A stretch of DNA of 64,000 nt from an uncultured Gemella sp. (GCF_900766305.1 NZ_CAAFUZ010000063.1:1-64000), one strand, 5' to 3'. Positions 9,014 through 16,245 are shown, counted from the stretch's first letter. Translations and numbers: made by a program. Notes: a model not told the origin generated them from the sequence alone.

Positions 9014-10104
9014 AATTTAATGTTAAATTAGCGCGAAGTTTATATTTATGTTTGAATTTAATTTTGAGTGTTTTATATTCATACATAACGGTGAAATTTA
9101 TATCCGTATATAATTTCCCTATATATTTTATTTTGTTAATAACAACTTTGATAGAAATATTTATTTTTCTAGATACTAGTTATTTTAGACTATTAACTAG
9201 TATAAAAACAAAGTATTTTTATTATATCTTAATAGTTTTTTCAGTAGTAGTGTTTATTCTTAAAAATAACATAAATTTATATTACGTCTTAACATTTTAT
9301 TTTGTATATTACTTATTAATTTCAGTCGTACTATTAAATTACAATTTATTTGTAATAGAGGAAAGTAAGTCTATCAAAGCTGGAGTGACAGATATATCCT
9401 TATATAGTAACTTGTCTAAATTACTTGGTTTTTCTTTAGGGAGTTATATTTATAAGGTGAATATTGATGAATATTTAATAGTATTTATAATTATGTTTGT
9501 TTTATTTTCAAGTTTTAAAATAAATAATTTTAAAAATGAAACTGAGAAAAATTCTGAGAGATTAGTTTTTAATAAGTTGAAAAGAAAATATATTATAATC
9601 AATACAGCGCTATTGTCAGGAGCAGCAGTGTTTTTTATACCGCTGTTTATAAAACAATTAGCGGCTAGGAATTTAATACAATATTCTAGTATTGTATTTT
9701 TTATACCAGGACTAACAGTAGTTTTATTTTTAATATTTACTAAGAAATATGATATAAATTTAAATAAGATACTTATGTCTTACATAATTTTTGATATAGT
9801 ATTCTTCATATTGGTTATTTGTGAAGTATTTTTACCATTGCAAGTGATACTGTTATCTTTAATAGTCGCACTGGGAGTATCAATTAGTATAAAATTAAGG
9901 ACTAATTTCATAAAAAATAATGATAAAGATTATAGAAAAAGTATAGTACAAATTTTTCGAATAAGTGCGCCATTATTTACTATTATTTTAAGCTTTGTAG
10001 GGTTATATGTAGAAAACATTGCTTATTATATTTTGTTAATAAATGCAATTTCGGCTATTCATGTATTGTATGTAAATTTAAAGAATAGAGAGCACACTTT
10101 ATAA
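9010..10104 (+). CDS. MFS-like multi-helix carrier with no normal start codon
   Basis: About 364 residues, almost entirely hydrophobic helices (roughly 11-12), with MFS-like size and layout but no sharp motif. The frame is open from GTG 9001, but that GTG is part of the ribosome binding site AAGGAGGTG (8995-9003). The codon at proper spacing is ATA 9010, giving (M)EFNVKLARSLYL. The natural reading is that an ATG mutated to ATA, leaving weak or coupled initiation from the 17-codon frame before it. No ATG occurs in the first part of the frame. Codon use is extremely AT-rich. Function unknown; likely a transporter of the island. Confidence 0.6.
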   Translation: MEFNVKLARSLYLCLNLILSVLYSYITVKFISVYNFPIYFILLITTLIEIFIFLDTSYFRLLTSIKTKYFYYILIVFSVVVFILKNNINLYYVLTFYFVYYLLISVVLLNYNLFVIEESKSIKAGVTDISLYSNLSKLLGFSLGSYIYKVNIDEYLIVFIIMFVLFSSFKINNFKNETEKNSERLVFNKLKRKYIIINTALLSGAAVFFIPLFIKQLAARNLIQYSSIVFFIPGLTVVLFLIFTKKYDINLNKILMSYIIFDIVFFILVICEVFLPLQVILLSLIVALGVSISIKLRTNFIKNNDKDYRKSIVQIFRISAPLFTIILSFVGLYVENIAYYILLINAISAIHVLYVNLKNREHTL

Positions 10105-10158
10105 GATTAAGGGAAAGTTTTTAGAAAAAATGTAAAAAATAAAAAATTAATAAAAGAT

Positions 10159-10203
10159 TGTATACTTAGTTAATTATTGAAATAGCTAGGTGTACATTTT
10201 TTG
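10159..10203 (+). terminator. CTTAGT/AGCTAG repeat, terminator-like copy B
   Basis: TTGTATACTTAGTT ... AATAGCTAGGTGTACATTTTTT. TGTA-CTTAG pairs with CTAG-TGTACA and is followed by a T-run, behind the carrier ending at 10104. Related to copies at 8818 and 12399. Confidence 0.55.
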
Positions 10204-10316
10204 CTTTAATTTAAGAAGTAATACCAAGTCATATTCCTATTTAAACTTGTATTTATTTACTCTAAAAAAACAAGAATTAATTTTTAAAAGCGTTTTTTTT
10301 TTTTTTTCTTTTCATA

Positions 10317-10345
10317 TTGCTTTCATATCGTTTTTATATTACAAT
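10317..10345 (+). promoter_or_regulatory. Promoter of a lost or minimal transcription unit
   Basis: TTGCTT (10317-10322), 17-base spacer, TACAAT (10340-10345). The downstream words (TATTACAATAAAAT-TATAAAG) closely resemble the promoter at 12474-12502. Confidence 0.6.
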
Positions 10346-10391
10346 AAAATTATAAAGCTTTATAACCTCATAAAATAAGGAGGACAAAAAA

Positions 10392-10418
10392 ATGGTATTA
10401 GATATTGGAATTTTATAG
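10392..10418 (+). CDS. Eight-codon micro-ORF with a strong ribosome binding site
   Basis: AAGGAGG at 10377-10383 is ideally spaced before ATG 10392, which reads MVLDIGIL and stops at TAG. Either a leader or precursor micropeptide, or the stump of a gene cut short by a nonsense change. Confidence 0.35.
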   Translation: MVLDIGIL

Positions 10419-10485
10419 TTTAAATGTAAAAAATAATAATAAAGAGAATCATCATTGATTTTTGATTTACTAATAATCTTAAAAA

Positions 10486-10623
10486 ATGATTGTTTCTTAT
10501 TATATCTTGAATAGAGGAGAAGAGTTAACTATTTTAACAAACGATAATGATTTTATAGTATTTGTTAAAGTAGACACTCGATTAATAATTCATTCATTCA
10601 AGAAGATGCACTTTATTGTGTGA
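10486..10623 (+). CDS. 45-residue ORF, possible gene fragment
   Basis: ATG 10486 opens a frame MIVSYYILNRGEELTILTND... with an even protein-like composition, ending HSFKKMHFIV and TGA 10621. No ribosome binding site is visible, so it is more likely the surviving piece of a larger, decayed gene. Family unknown. Confidence 0.3.
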   Translation: MIVSYYILNRGEELTILTNDNDFIVFVKVDTRLIIHSFKKMHFIV

Positions 10624-10652
10624 GATACATGTAAACTACATATTAAAGAGTT

Positions 10653-10687
10653 AAAGGTTGGTTTGTATTTGCAAATCAACCTTTTCT
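10653..10687 (+). terminator. Intrinsic terminator upstream of the ABC-2 operon
   Basis: AAAGGTTGGTTTG pairs with CAAATCAACCTTTT, 46 bases before the ABC ATPase start. It may close the decayed unit or attenuate the operon. Confidence 0.75.
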
Positions 10688-10733
10688 AAAAAGTAATTAG
10701 AAGTAAAACGTAATATCGGGAGGAGGGAGTTAG

Positions 10734-11618
10734 ATGGTAAATCTATTAACAGTGAAAAATTTATCATACAAATATAAAAACTCTAGTGATTACGCGATTA
10801 AAAATATTTCTTTTTCTGCGGAAAAAGGAGATATGATTGCACTTATAGGTAAAAGTGGTTCAGGGAAAACTACGATAATTAATTCTACATTAGGATTGTT
10901 TTCTAATATCGAAGGAGAGGTATCTTTTGGTGAAGGTGTGTCTGTTCGAGATATAGACTACTGTATGCAAAACCAATCAGTAGATTGGTACTTAAATGTA
11001 TATGATAATATTTATATGGGGGTATTATACTCTAAAAATACTATTAGCAAGAAAAGTGTAGATGAGATTATTGAGGTTCTAGGTTTAAAAGGTAAGGAGA
11101 AATCAGACTTAACAGAATTATCTGGAGGACAACTGCAGAGGGTACAAATAGCAAGAAGTTTGATATCAGATTCAAAAATTTTATTTTTAGATGAACCTAC
11201 TACAGGATTAGATGTAGTATTATCAAAAAATATATTAGAATACATAAAAAATAATAATAAAGAACATGCTGTTTTTATATCTTCTCATGATTTAGACCTA
11301 ATAGAAAAGTATTGTAATAAAATAATATATATAAACGACGGGGAATGTTTATACTTTGGGGAAATGAGCACTTTCTTAAAAGAATATAATAAAGAAATAG
11401 TATATAACATTTCTTACAGTGGCGAAATAAGTAAAGATGTAGTAGAAAAACATAAAGACACTATTACAATCGTTGATGATAAAAATTTAAAAATTTTCTT
11501 GGAAAAAGAAGAGGAAATTTCAAATGTCTTAAAATTACTATTGGCAGAAAATATTACAATAGGAAGCCTGCAGAAAGAAGAAATTACCTTGAAGAGAATA
11601 TTGGAATTGGAGGAGTAA
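10734..11618 (+). CDS. ABC transporter ATPase (ABC-2 exporter)
   Basis: A 294-residue stand-alone ATPase. Walker A GKSGSGKT at 39-46, Q-loop CMQNQ near 82, signature LSGGQ near 132, Walker B ILFLDE near 149, D-loop GLD near 161 and His SSHD near 185. The last 80 residues form the extra C-terminal domain common in BcrA/CcmA-type ATPases. GGAGGAGGGAG precedes ATG 10734. The permease starts 4 bases after its stop, so the pair forms a drug, bacteriocin or immunity exporter. Confidence 0.9.
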   Translation: MVNLLTVKNLSYKYKNSSDYAIKNISFSAEKGDMIALIGKSGSGKTTIINSTLGLFSNIEGEVSFGEGVSVRDIDYCMQNQSVDWYLNVYDNIYMGVLYSKNTISKKSVDEIIEVLGLKGKEKSDLTELSGGQLQRVQIARSLISDSKILFLDEPTTGLDVVLSKNILEYIKNNNKEHAVFISSHDLDLIEKYCNKIIYINDGECLYFGEMSTFLKEYNKEIVYNISYSGEISKDVVEKHKDTITIVDDKNLKIFLEKEEEISNVLKLLLAENITIGSLQKEEITLKRILELEE

Positions 11619-11622
11619 TTAT

Positions 11623-12393
11623 ATGAAAAATGTTATGAAGAATTTTTGGGCAACATCGTATATAGAATATAAGGCGATTGAAAATAATAAGCAGATTATA
11701 TATACTCAGCTAATGGTTCCAATATTGTACTTTGTATTTTTTGGATTTGGAATAGGTAACTCTTTTTCAAGTTTAGCTTTTAAAGGAGAAAATGTTAACT
11801 ATATAGAATATATTTTCGTTGGAATTATAGGAGTAATACTAAATTCTCAGATGAATCAGTCAGTTTATAGGGTGAATTTAGATAAAAAATGGGGACTCTT
11901 AGCGTATAAAAGAATAAAAGGAACATCAGCTATTTCATATTTTCTAGGAAAATTAGTATTTCCATTAGGAATAACAATAGTGCAAGTATTACTAATCTAC
12001 TTTTTATCGTTCTTCTTGGGTATAAAAATACAGATAGTTCCTTTTCTAAAAGTATTGATTATCGTAATTATTAGTCTAGTGTTTTGGTTTTCTCTTGGAG
12101 TTATTATTTCATTAGGAACTGTGTCATATAGAACTAGAGACCTTATCTTAGGAACATTATTACTACCGATAATTTTTGCCGCACCGACTTTTTATAGTCT
12201 GGATAATTCTAAGGTGCTATACTATATATCAAAACTTAATCCATTAACTTACCAATTAACGAGTATGAGAACTGTAATTTTCGATATGGATCTTGATATA
12301 AATACTTACGTTACAATATTTTTAAGTCTAATAATGTTTGTTTTAGCAATAAGCGTGATAATAAGATCAGAATTATTAGGTGATGAGAGATAA
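11623..12393 (+). CDS. ABC-2 type permease
   Basis: A 256-residue permease with six hydrophobic helices and the ABC-2 layout: an amphipathic N-terminus, an MxPxLxxxxFG-like first helix (MVPILYFVFFGFGIGN near 34) and an NPLTY motif (LNPLTYQ near 206) before the last helix. Coupled to the ATPase at 10734. The pair probably exports or protects against an antimicrobial; no two-component system is adjacent. Confidence 0.88.
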   Translation: MKNVMKNFWATSYIEYKAIENNKQIIYTQLMVPILYFVFFGFGIGNSFSSLAFKGENVNYIEYIFVGIIGVILNSQMNQSVYRVNLDKKWGLLAYKRIKGTSAISYFLGKLVFPLGITIVQVLLIYFLSFFLGIKIQIVPFLKVLIIVIISLVFWFSLGVIISLGTVSYRTRDLILGTLLLPIIFAAPTFYSLDNSKVLYYISKLNPLTYQLTSMRTVIFDMDLDINTYVTIFLSLIMFVLAISVIIRSELLGDER

Positions 12394-12398
12394 GAGAA

Positions 12399-12438
12399 TG
12401 TACACTTAGTTGTTTTAGAGATGACTAAGTGTACTTTT
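12399..12438 (+). terminator. CTTAGT/ACTAAG terminator, copy C
   Basis: TGTACACTTAGT pairs perfectly with ACTAAGTGTACTTTT behind the permease gene. Sequence words are shared with copies at 8818 and 10159, suggesting the units were duplicated with their terminators. Confidence 0.8.
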
Positions 12439-12473
12439 GTATTTATATGAAATGTATTATTGAGATTTTCGTA

Positions 12474-12502
12474 TTGATACCATTATATTTTCATATTACA
12501 AT
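12474..12502 (+). promoter_or_regulatory. Promoter of the 81-residue protein gene
   Basis: TTGATA (12474-12479), 17-base spacer, TACAAT (12497-12502), followed by AAAGGTGTAAAG. Near-copy of the promoter at 10317. Confidence 0.65.
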
Positions 12503-12577
12503 AAAGGTGTAAAGTTTAACAGCACTATAAACATATATAAAATATGAAACTTCAAATGTAAGAGGAGGTTATTGGTA

Positions 12578-12823
12578 ATGGACAGTATATTAGGATCTAT
12601 CGTTGCAACTATAACTATTGGTTTTATATATTTTATGTTTAGAAGAAAATCTCAACCCATTTTTAAAAAGAATAAGCAACAATTACTAGTAAGAGTGATA
12701 CCAATAGTTATATTTTGTATTTTCTTTCCAAGGGTAATTAAAATAGCTATAATTTTTTTAACAGTTGAGATTATTTTATATATTATAGATTGTCGAAATG
12801 AGAAGAAAAATTCTATAAAATAA
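12578..12823 (+). CDS. Small membrane protein with basic loop, unknown
   Basis: An 81-residue protein: helix near 5-20, a strongly basic loop (FRRKSQPIFKKNK), a second hydrophobic stretch near 38-70, and a charged tail. GAGGAGG at 12562-12568 supports ATG 12578 rather than TTG 12572. It has its own promoter. Size and shape suit a bacteriocin immunity protein, but there is no family match I can name. Confidence 0.65.
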   Translation: MDSILGSIVATITIGFIYFMFRRKSQPIFKKNKQQLLVRVIPIVIFCIFFPRVIKIAIIFLTVEIILYIIDCRNEKKNSIK

Positions 12824-12931
12824 GGTTATATAATTCGAAAAGTAAAAAGGGAAGCAATACTTATCTAATTTTTAAAAGAAATTTATTCTTTTTCCTATAA
12901 TAATTTTACTATATCTTTACTATATATTAAT

Positions 12932-12960
12932 TTGACGTTGGTTAGTTATTTCGATATAAT
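12932..12960 (+). promoter_or_regulatory. Strong promoter of the candidate small RNA
   Basis: TTGACG (12932-12937), 17-base spacer, TATAAT (12955-12960). No start codon with a ribosome binding site follows within 200 bases. Confidence 0.75.
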
Positions 12961-12966
12961 AAGTAT

Positions 12967-13065
12967 AGAAGAAGTCGGAGAGTAATGCCGACTTAAAAAA
13001 GAAAATACTCTCAAGTTGATGTAGTCGTAGGAGTCGCGACTCTAAAAAGAAGGGCTCTTTTCTAT
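12967..13065 (+). ncRNA. Candidate small RNA with an H-type pseudoknot
   Basis: Downstream of the promoter, AAGTCGG (12972-12978) pairs with CCGACTT (12988-12994). The loop bases AGAGTA (12979-12984) pair with TACTCT (13006-13011) across an A-rich linker, a classic H-type pseudoknot. It is followed by AGTCG/CGACT (13023-13027 with 13037-13041), overlapping the perfect palindrome GAGTCGCGACTC, and by AAAAGA..TCTTTT with a T-run near 13045-13062 as a weak terminator. No known family is recognised. It could be a regulatory RNA, an antitoxin RNA or a ligand-binding leader whose gene was lost. Confidence 0.5.
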
Positions 13066-13143
13066 ATAGTTTGAATTAGGTGTAACCATCACAAAAGAAT
13101 TATTTATCAGTAAATTACTAAAATATATCAAATTAAGCATTGG

Positions 13144-13188
13144 TAATAGCCCCCAAAATTTGTCTAAATTTTGAGGGCTATTACTATA
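13144..13188. terminator. Long perfect hairpin, terminator
   Basis: TAATAGCCC-CAAAATTT pairs with AAATTTTGAGGGCTATTA around GTCT. It lies at the 3' end of the leftward gene at 13190 and downstream of the candidate RNA. Confidence 0.8.
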
Positions 13189-13189
13189 G

Positions 13190-13510
13190 TTAACTAGTCT
13201 TTTTCTTTATTATATATTTAATGATTATATAAGATAGCGATATAAAAATAATATATTTTAAATTTGTTATTTTTATATTAATTATGTAAAGGATATTTAT
13301 TATACTTGTAAAAATTAGTAATAAAATTATATCGATTTTCTCAGTTAATATATTTAACTTATTTTTATTTGAATCTATTACTATGTAGAATATTCCAATA
13401 AGTGTACATATAAGTAAATAATTTATTATGAATGTGTTCTTTATTATTACATAATTTATTATATTGATAATTGTAATAAATTTAAAACAAGTTAATATGT
13501 TTTGTGTCAT
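13190..13510 (-). CDS. Small polytopic membrane protein, unknown
   Basis: About 106 residues, extremely rich in Ile, Asn and Lys, with four hydrophobic segments and a lysine-rich C-terminus. The frame opens at ATG 13522, but GGAGA inside that codon context is ideally spaced for ATG 13510 (MTQNILTCF), which I choose. Followed by a strong terminator. Could be an immunity protein or a decayed membrane protein; base composition is more AT-rich than the core genes. Confidence 0.55.
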   Translation of the reverse strand: MTQNILTCFKFITIINIINYVIIKNTFIINYLLICTLIGIFYIVIDSNKNKLNILTEKIDIILLLIFTSIINILYIINIKITNLKYIIFISLSYIIIKYIIKKKTS

Positions 13511-13609
13511 TATTTTCTCCATTTTTTATTTAGGTATATATCAAAGCGACTCTATAATTATGATTTCATTGAAATTAATTTTTTAAAGTGGCTCGCAATA
13601 TTGATTAAG

Positions 13610-13753
13610 TTAATTACTTATCTTTTTTCTTTTTTCTCTTCTATTTTCTTTTAATTTTTTTATTTTTTTATTGACGAAATATGAACCTGTTCCTGATAAT
13701 AGACCTGTTATTACAGCGAATATTGCTATTTCTATATATTTTTCAGTATTCAT
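13610..13753 (-). CDS. 47-residue peptide: one helix plus strongly basic tail
   Basis: AGGAG lies 7 bases before ATG 13753. The peptide reads MNTEKYIEIAIFAVITGLLS..., a single helix with GxxSGTGSYF, followed by a tail of about 20 residues that is nearly all Lys/Arg and charged (ending RREKRKKISN). This is the outline of small type I toxins or leaderless membrane-active peptides, but also of small membrane adaptors. No antisense RNA is obvious. It is upstream of, and on the same strand as, the membrane protein at 13510. Confidence 0.5.
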   Translation of the reverse strand: MNTEKYIEIAIFAVITGLLSGTGSYFVNKKIKKLKENRREKRKKISN

Positions 13754-13897
13754 TTTGTTATCTCCTATATATTTTATTATTAATTTATATGATGTCGATA
13801 ATATTTATCTTTGTTAAAGTAAACAATAATTTTATTATATAATTTAGCGTCTATTGTCATCCAAGTAGATGTTTTTTAGATTTAACTATACCTTTAA

Positions 13898-13972
13898 TTA
13901 TATATAAGATACAGGGGTGACTAAAAGCCCAGTAGAAAGAATAGTATGTATAAATTTAAAATTTTTATTCAT
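13898..13972 (-). pseudogene. Truncated secreted-peptide ORF (signal sequence only)
   Basis: AGAGGT precedes ATG 13972, which reads a signal-peptide-like start (MNKNFKFIHTILSTGLLVTP) and stops after 24 codons. A minus-strand promoter lies upstream (TTGACT, 17 bases, TACAAT, about 14091-14063). The promoter, start and export signal look intact while the mature part is missing, suggesting a broken gene for a secreted protein or bacteriocin. Confidence 0.4.
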
Positions 13973-14361
13973 GAAATATAACCTCTTTTATTAATGTAGA
14001 GAATAATATTACAGATAGCTCAAATCATATTTCTATTATTAACGCTTTCATTGTAACGTGTTTTTGTGTTAAAGTCAATAAAAGATAATAAAACGTATAT
14101 TTTATGGGGGATTGTATAATTAGATTAGACACTCATAAATAAAGAGGGATTAGTATATATAATTAGATATAATATTTTTGTATTTAAAAAACCTTTATTA
14201 GTTTTCTTTAATATTAAAATTCGCAATTTTCATATTATTAATCTATATTATAAGTTATTAATATATTTTTATTATTTTTCAGATATTTATTATCTTTTTT
14301 CAGAAAAAAGAATTGACTATATAATATATCAGTGCTAATATATATTCATAAAATAAATTAG
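13973..14361. other. AT-rich gap before the ThiF-like remnant
   Basis: Holds the minus-strand promoter noted for the truncated secreted ORF and otherwise only AT-rich sequence with stops in all frames. TTGACT with a TATAAT-like stretch near 14312 may have been the promoter of the pseudogene. Confidence 0.4.
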
Positions 14362-14810
14362 GTTGAAAAACATAAGCCATCAAAACAATATGAATACCGA
14401 GTAGGTGGAAGGTAATATCTGTTAATTGCAAGATTAATAGTAAAAATGAGTTGGAAGATATTCTTATAAAATATGATTTTGATATAGCAATTTGTTGAGC
14501 TGATACTCTGTTTATAGAGATTGATTACTGGTTTAGTGATTTATTGTTTCAATACAATAAGTCATTTATAGCAGGTTCTTACGCGTCAACAACGATAAAC
14601 TTTGCATATATTGATCCAAAAAGAACAATGAGCTTAAGTGACTTTTGTGGTGATAATATGATAAATGATGATAGTATATTGGATAAAAAAGCACCATCGA
14701 GTATAATGACTCCAATTCCATTTATGCCTTCTGGAATGATATCATATAATGTGTTTTCAGAACTTACAGGTTTTGAAAATATGAAATCAACCTACTCACA
14801 TGGGAGGTGA
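14362..14810 (+). pseudogene. ThiF/MccB-like adenylyltransferase remnant
   Basis: Joining two frames gives a continuous E1-like segment: VEKHKPSKQYEYRVGG (14362-14412), a frameshift near 14410, then KVISVNCKINSKNELEDILI with KYDFDIAIC, an in-frame TGA at 14496-14498, and ADTLFIEIDYWFSDLL... FIAGSYASTTINFAYIDPKR. In the ThiF/HesA family this is the stretch in which the enzyme senses substrate (xxxxAD-P...WV...PFI.GGY). Its order most resembles MccB, which adenylates the microcin C heptapeptide. The N-terminal nucleotide-binding half is absent. The stop TGA overlaps the ribosome binding site of the next gene, an MFS exporter, as expected for an mccB-mccC pair. No precursor peptide was found. 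Confidence 0.55.
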
Positions 14811-14816
14811 ATAATT

Positions 14817-16013
14817 TTGAAATTACTAAAAATGTTTCCTAAGAATTTTATTAATCTAATCTTAGGGCGTTCGGTATTGAATATAGCAGATAGTTTTTAT
14901 ATGGTTGCAATAACGATTGCTTTGGTAGAAGTATATAATATAGAAGCGAGTACTTTGACGTCGTTTGCTTTAATAGGAATGATTCCATCGCTTGTAGCAT
15001 TTTCATATAGTTATTTCTTTAATAAGATAAAAAATACAAAATTTTGGATTCTCTGTTTCCAAATTATGCATATTATCTTAGTAAGTCTTTTAATAGTTGC
15101 ATTAGTTAATAAAGCTCATATTGCTTTTATATTTATTTATAACTTTTTATTTAACTTAGTAAATTGTGTTCTTACTTCATTAAATGTAAAAGTGACACCA
15201 GAAGTTCTTAATAATAATAATTTGATTAATAAATCAGTTGATATTAAATATTTTACATCAAACTCATTAGATATACTTAGTAATTTCGTTGCGTCGCTAT
15301 TACTTGGGTTCATCACTTATTTGTCACTTATGGAACTAAGTATTCCAATCTTTTTAGCGGGTGTATACTTCTTTACTAAGTTAAACCTGAATAAAAATAT
15401 TCAAACTACCGAAGAAGCTGAGGAAACAGAAGAGGTAGTTGAAGCTAGTATAGTTGGCAATATAAAGACGTTGTTTTCACGAAACGCAGCGTCGAAGATA
15501 ATTGTTATCGAAGCATTTCTTAGCGGAGCTACTGACTTGCTTTTAAAACTGCTTCCGCTTTATCTTATTAGCATAAATATTGATGTAAAATGGATAGCCT
15601 TAGTTCTTTCTGTATGGCGTGGTGCGGACTTAGTAGGAGCAATGGTTGCACCTTTTGTAAAAGTTCCTCCCAAAAATTTCTTCTATATGGATTATTTGAT
15701 ATCAGGAACTAGCTTTTTGTTAGTATTCATAATAGATAATAGTTATCTAAAATTATTGTTTTTCTTTATCACCTTTGTTGTAATAGGAGTTTCTGGAAAC
15801 TTCTTTGAAAAAATGCTCTATGATGATTATGAAGGAGAAGATCTTGGAGCTATTCATACTATCATAACTAGTTTTTATTCAGTATTTGGCGTCTTGTTTT
15901 TATTAATACCTTTCGTTTATGACAATATAAAAGTTCTTGGAGTATCTTTGAACATATTAACAATATTGTTCGGCTTAGGAATATTTGTTCTATTGAAATT
16001 TGAAAAACGTTAA
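14817..16013 (+). CDS. MFS transporter downstream of the ThiF-like remnant
   Basis: A 398-residue, 12-helix carrier; a glutamate-rich cytoplasmic loop (TTEEAEETEEVVEA near 200) separates the two halves. GGAGGTGA at 14803-14810 is spaced 6 bases from TTG 14817, and the first two bases of its last triplets form the upstream stop, so translation was coupled to the adenylyltransferase. In microcin C-type clusters the MFS protein MccC exports the product and gives immunity. Here the biosynthetic gene is broken while the exporter is intact, so retained immunity is plausible. Confidence 0.8.
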   Translation: MKLLKMFPKNFINLILGRSVLNIADSFYMVAITIALVEVYNIEASTLTSFALIGMIPSLVAFSYSYFFNKIKNTKFWILCFQIMHIILVSLLIVALVNKAHIAFIFIYNFLFNLVNCVLTSLNVKVTPEVLNNNNLINKSVDIKYFTSNSLDILSNFVASLLLGFITYLSLMELSIPIFLAGVYFFTKLNLNKNIQTTEEAEETEEVVEASIVGNIKTLFSRNAASKIIVIEAFLSGATDLLLKLLPLYLISINIDVKWIALVLSVWRGADLVGAMVAPFVKVPPKNFFYMDYLISGTSFLLVFIIDNSYLKLLFFFITFVVIGVSGNFFEKMLYDDYEGEDLGAIHTIITSFYSVFGVLFLLIPFVYDNIKVLGVSLNILTILFGLGIFVLLKFEKR

Positions 16014-16109
16014 AAGGAGCAAATATTTCATAAGTATTTAAAAGAAGATATAGAATGAGAAACAAATAATAATAATTCATAAAAAAAATAGAAATTCATT
16101 TGAAAAGTC

Positions 16110-16146
16110 GAGAAGTCGTATCAATCTGATATGATTTCTCTTTTTT
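16110..16146 (+). terminator. Intrinsic terminator
   Basis: GAGAAGTCGTATCA pairs imperfectly with TGATATGATTTCTC, followed by TTTTTT; behind the MFS gene, marking the end of the accessory island. Confidence 0.75.
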
Positions 16147-16245
16147 GCTATGAGAGAATAGTGATATCTGATATAATGTATAGAAGTGAAATATATAAAT
16201 TGATAAGATTATAGATTTATTGAAATCTACTAAAGGAGCTTTTGT

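Larger units (their letters stand above)
10105..10733. other. Gap holding decayed or regulatory sequence
   Basis: Contains a terminator-like repeat (10159-10203), a 17-base T-run near 10293, a good promoter (10317-10345), an 8-codon frame with a strong ribosome binding site (10392), a 45-codon frame (10486-10623) and a terminator (10653-10687), all before the ABC operon at 10734. It reads like a small transcription unit whose main gene has been lost. Confidence 0.55.
12824..13139 (+). other. Gap holding a candidate small RNA
   Basis: No protein gene is convincing. A near-consensus promoter (12932-12960) drives a structured stretch to about 13065. A start-less frame at about 13072-13170 (GVTITKELFISKLLKY...) may be a relic. 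Confidence 0.5.

Noticed and set aside
10190-10378. 62-codon open frame on the plus strand
   Set aside because: It crosses a terminator-like repeat, a long T-run and a promoter, has no ribosome binding site and has a low-complexity product.
13911-13925. GGGGTGACTAAAAG resembling an arm of the dispersed palindromic repeat
   Set aside because: It has no matching second arm and lies within the 24-codon secreted-peptide ORF, so it is probably chance.
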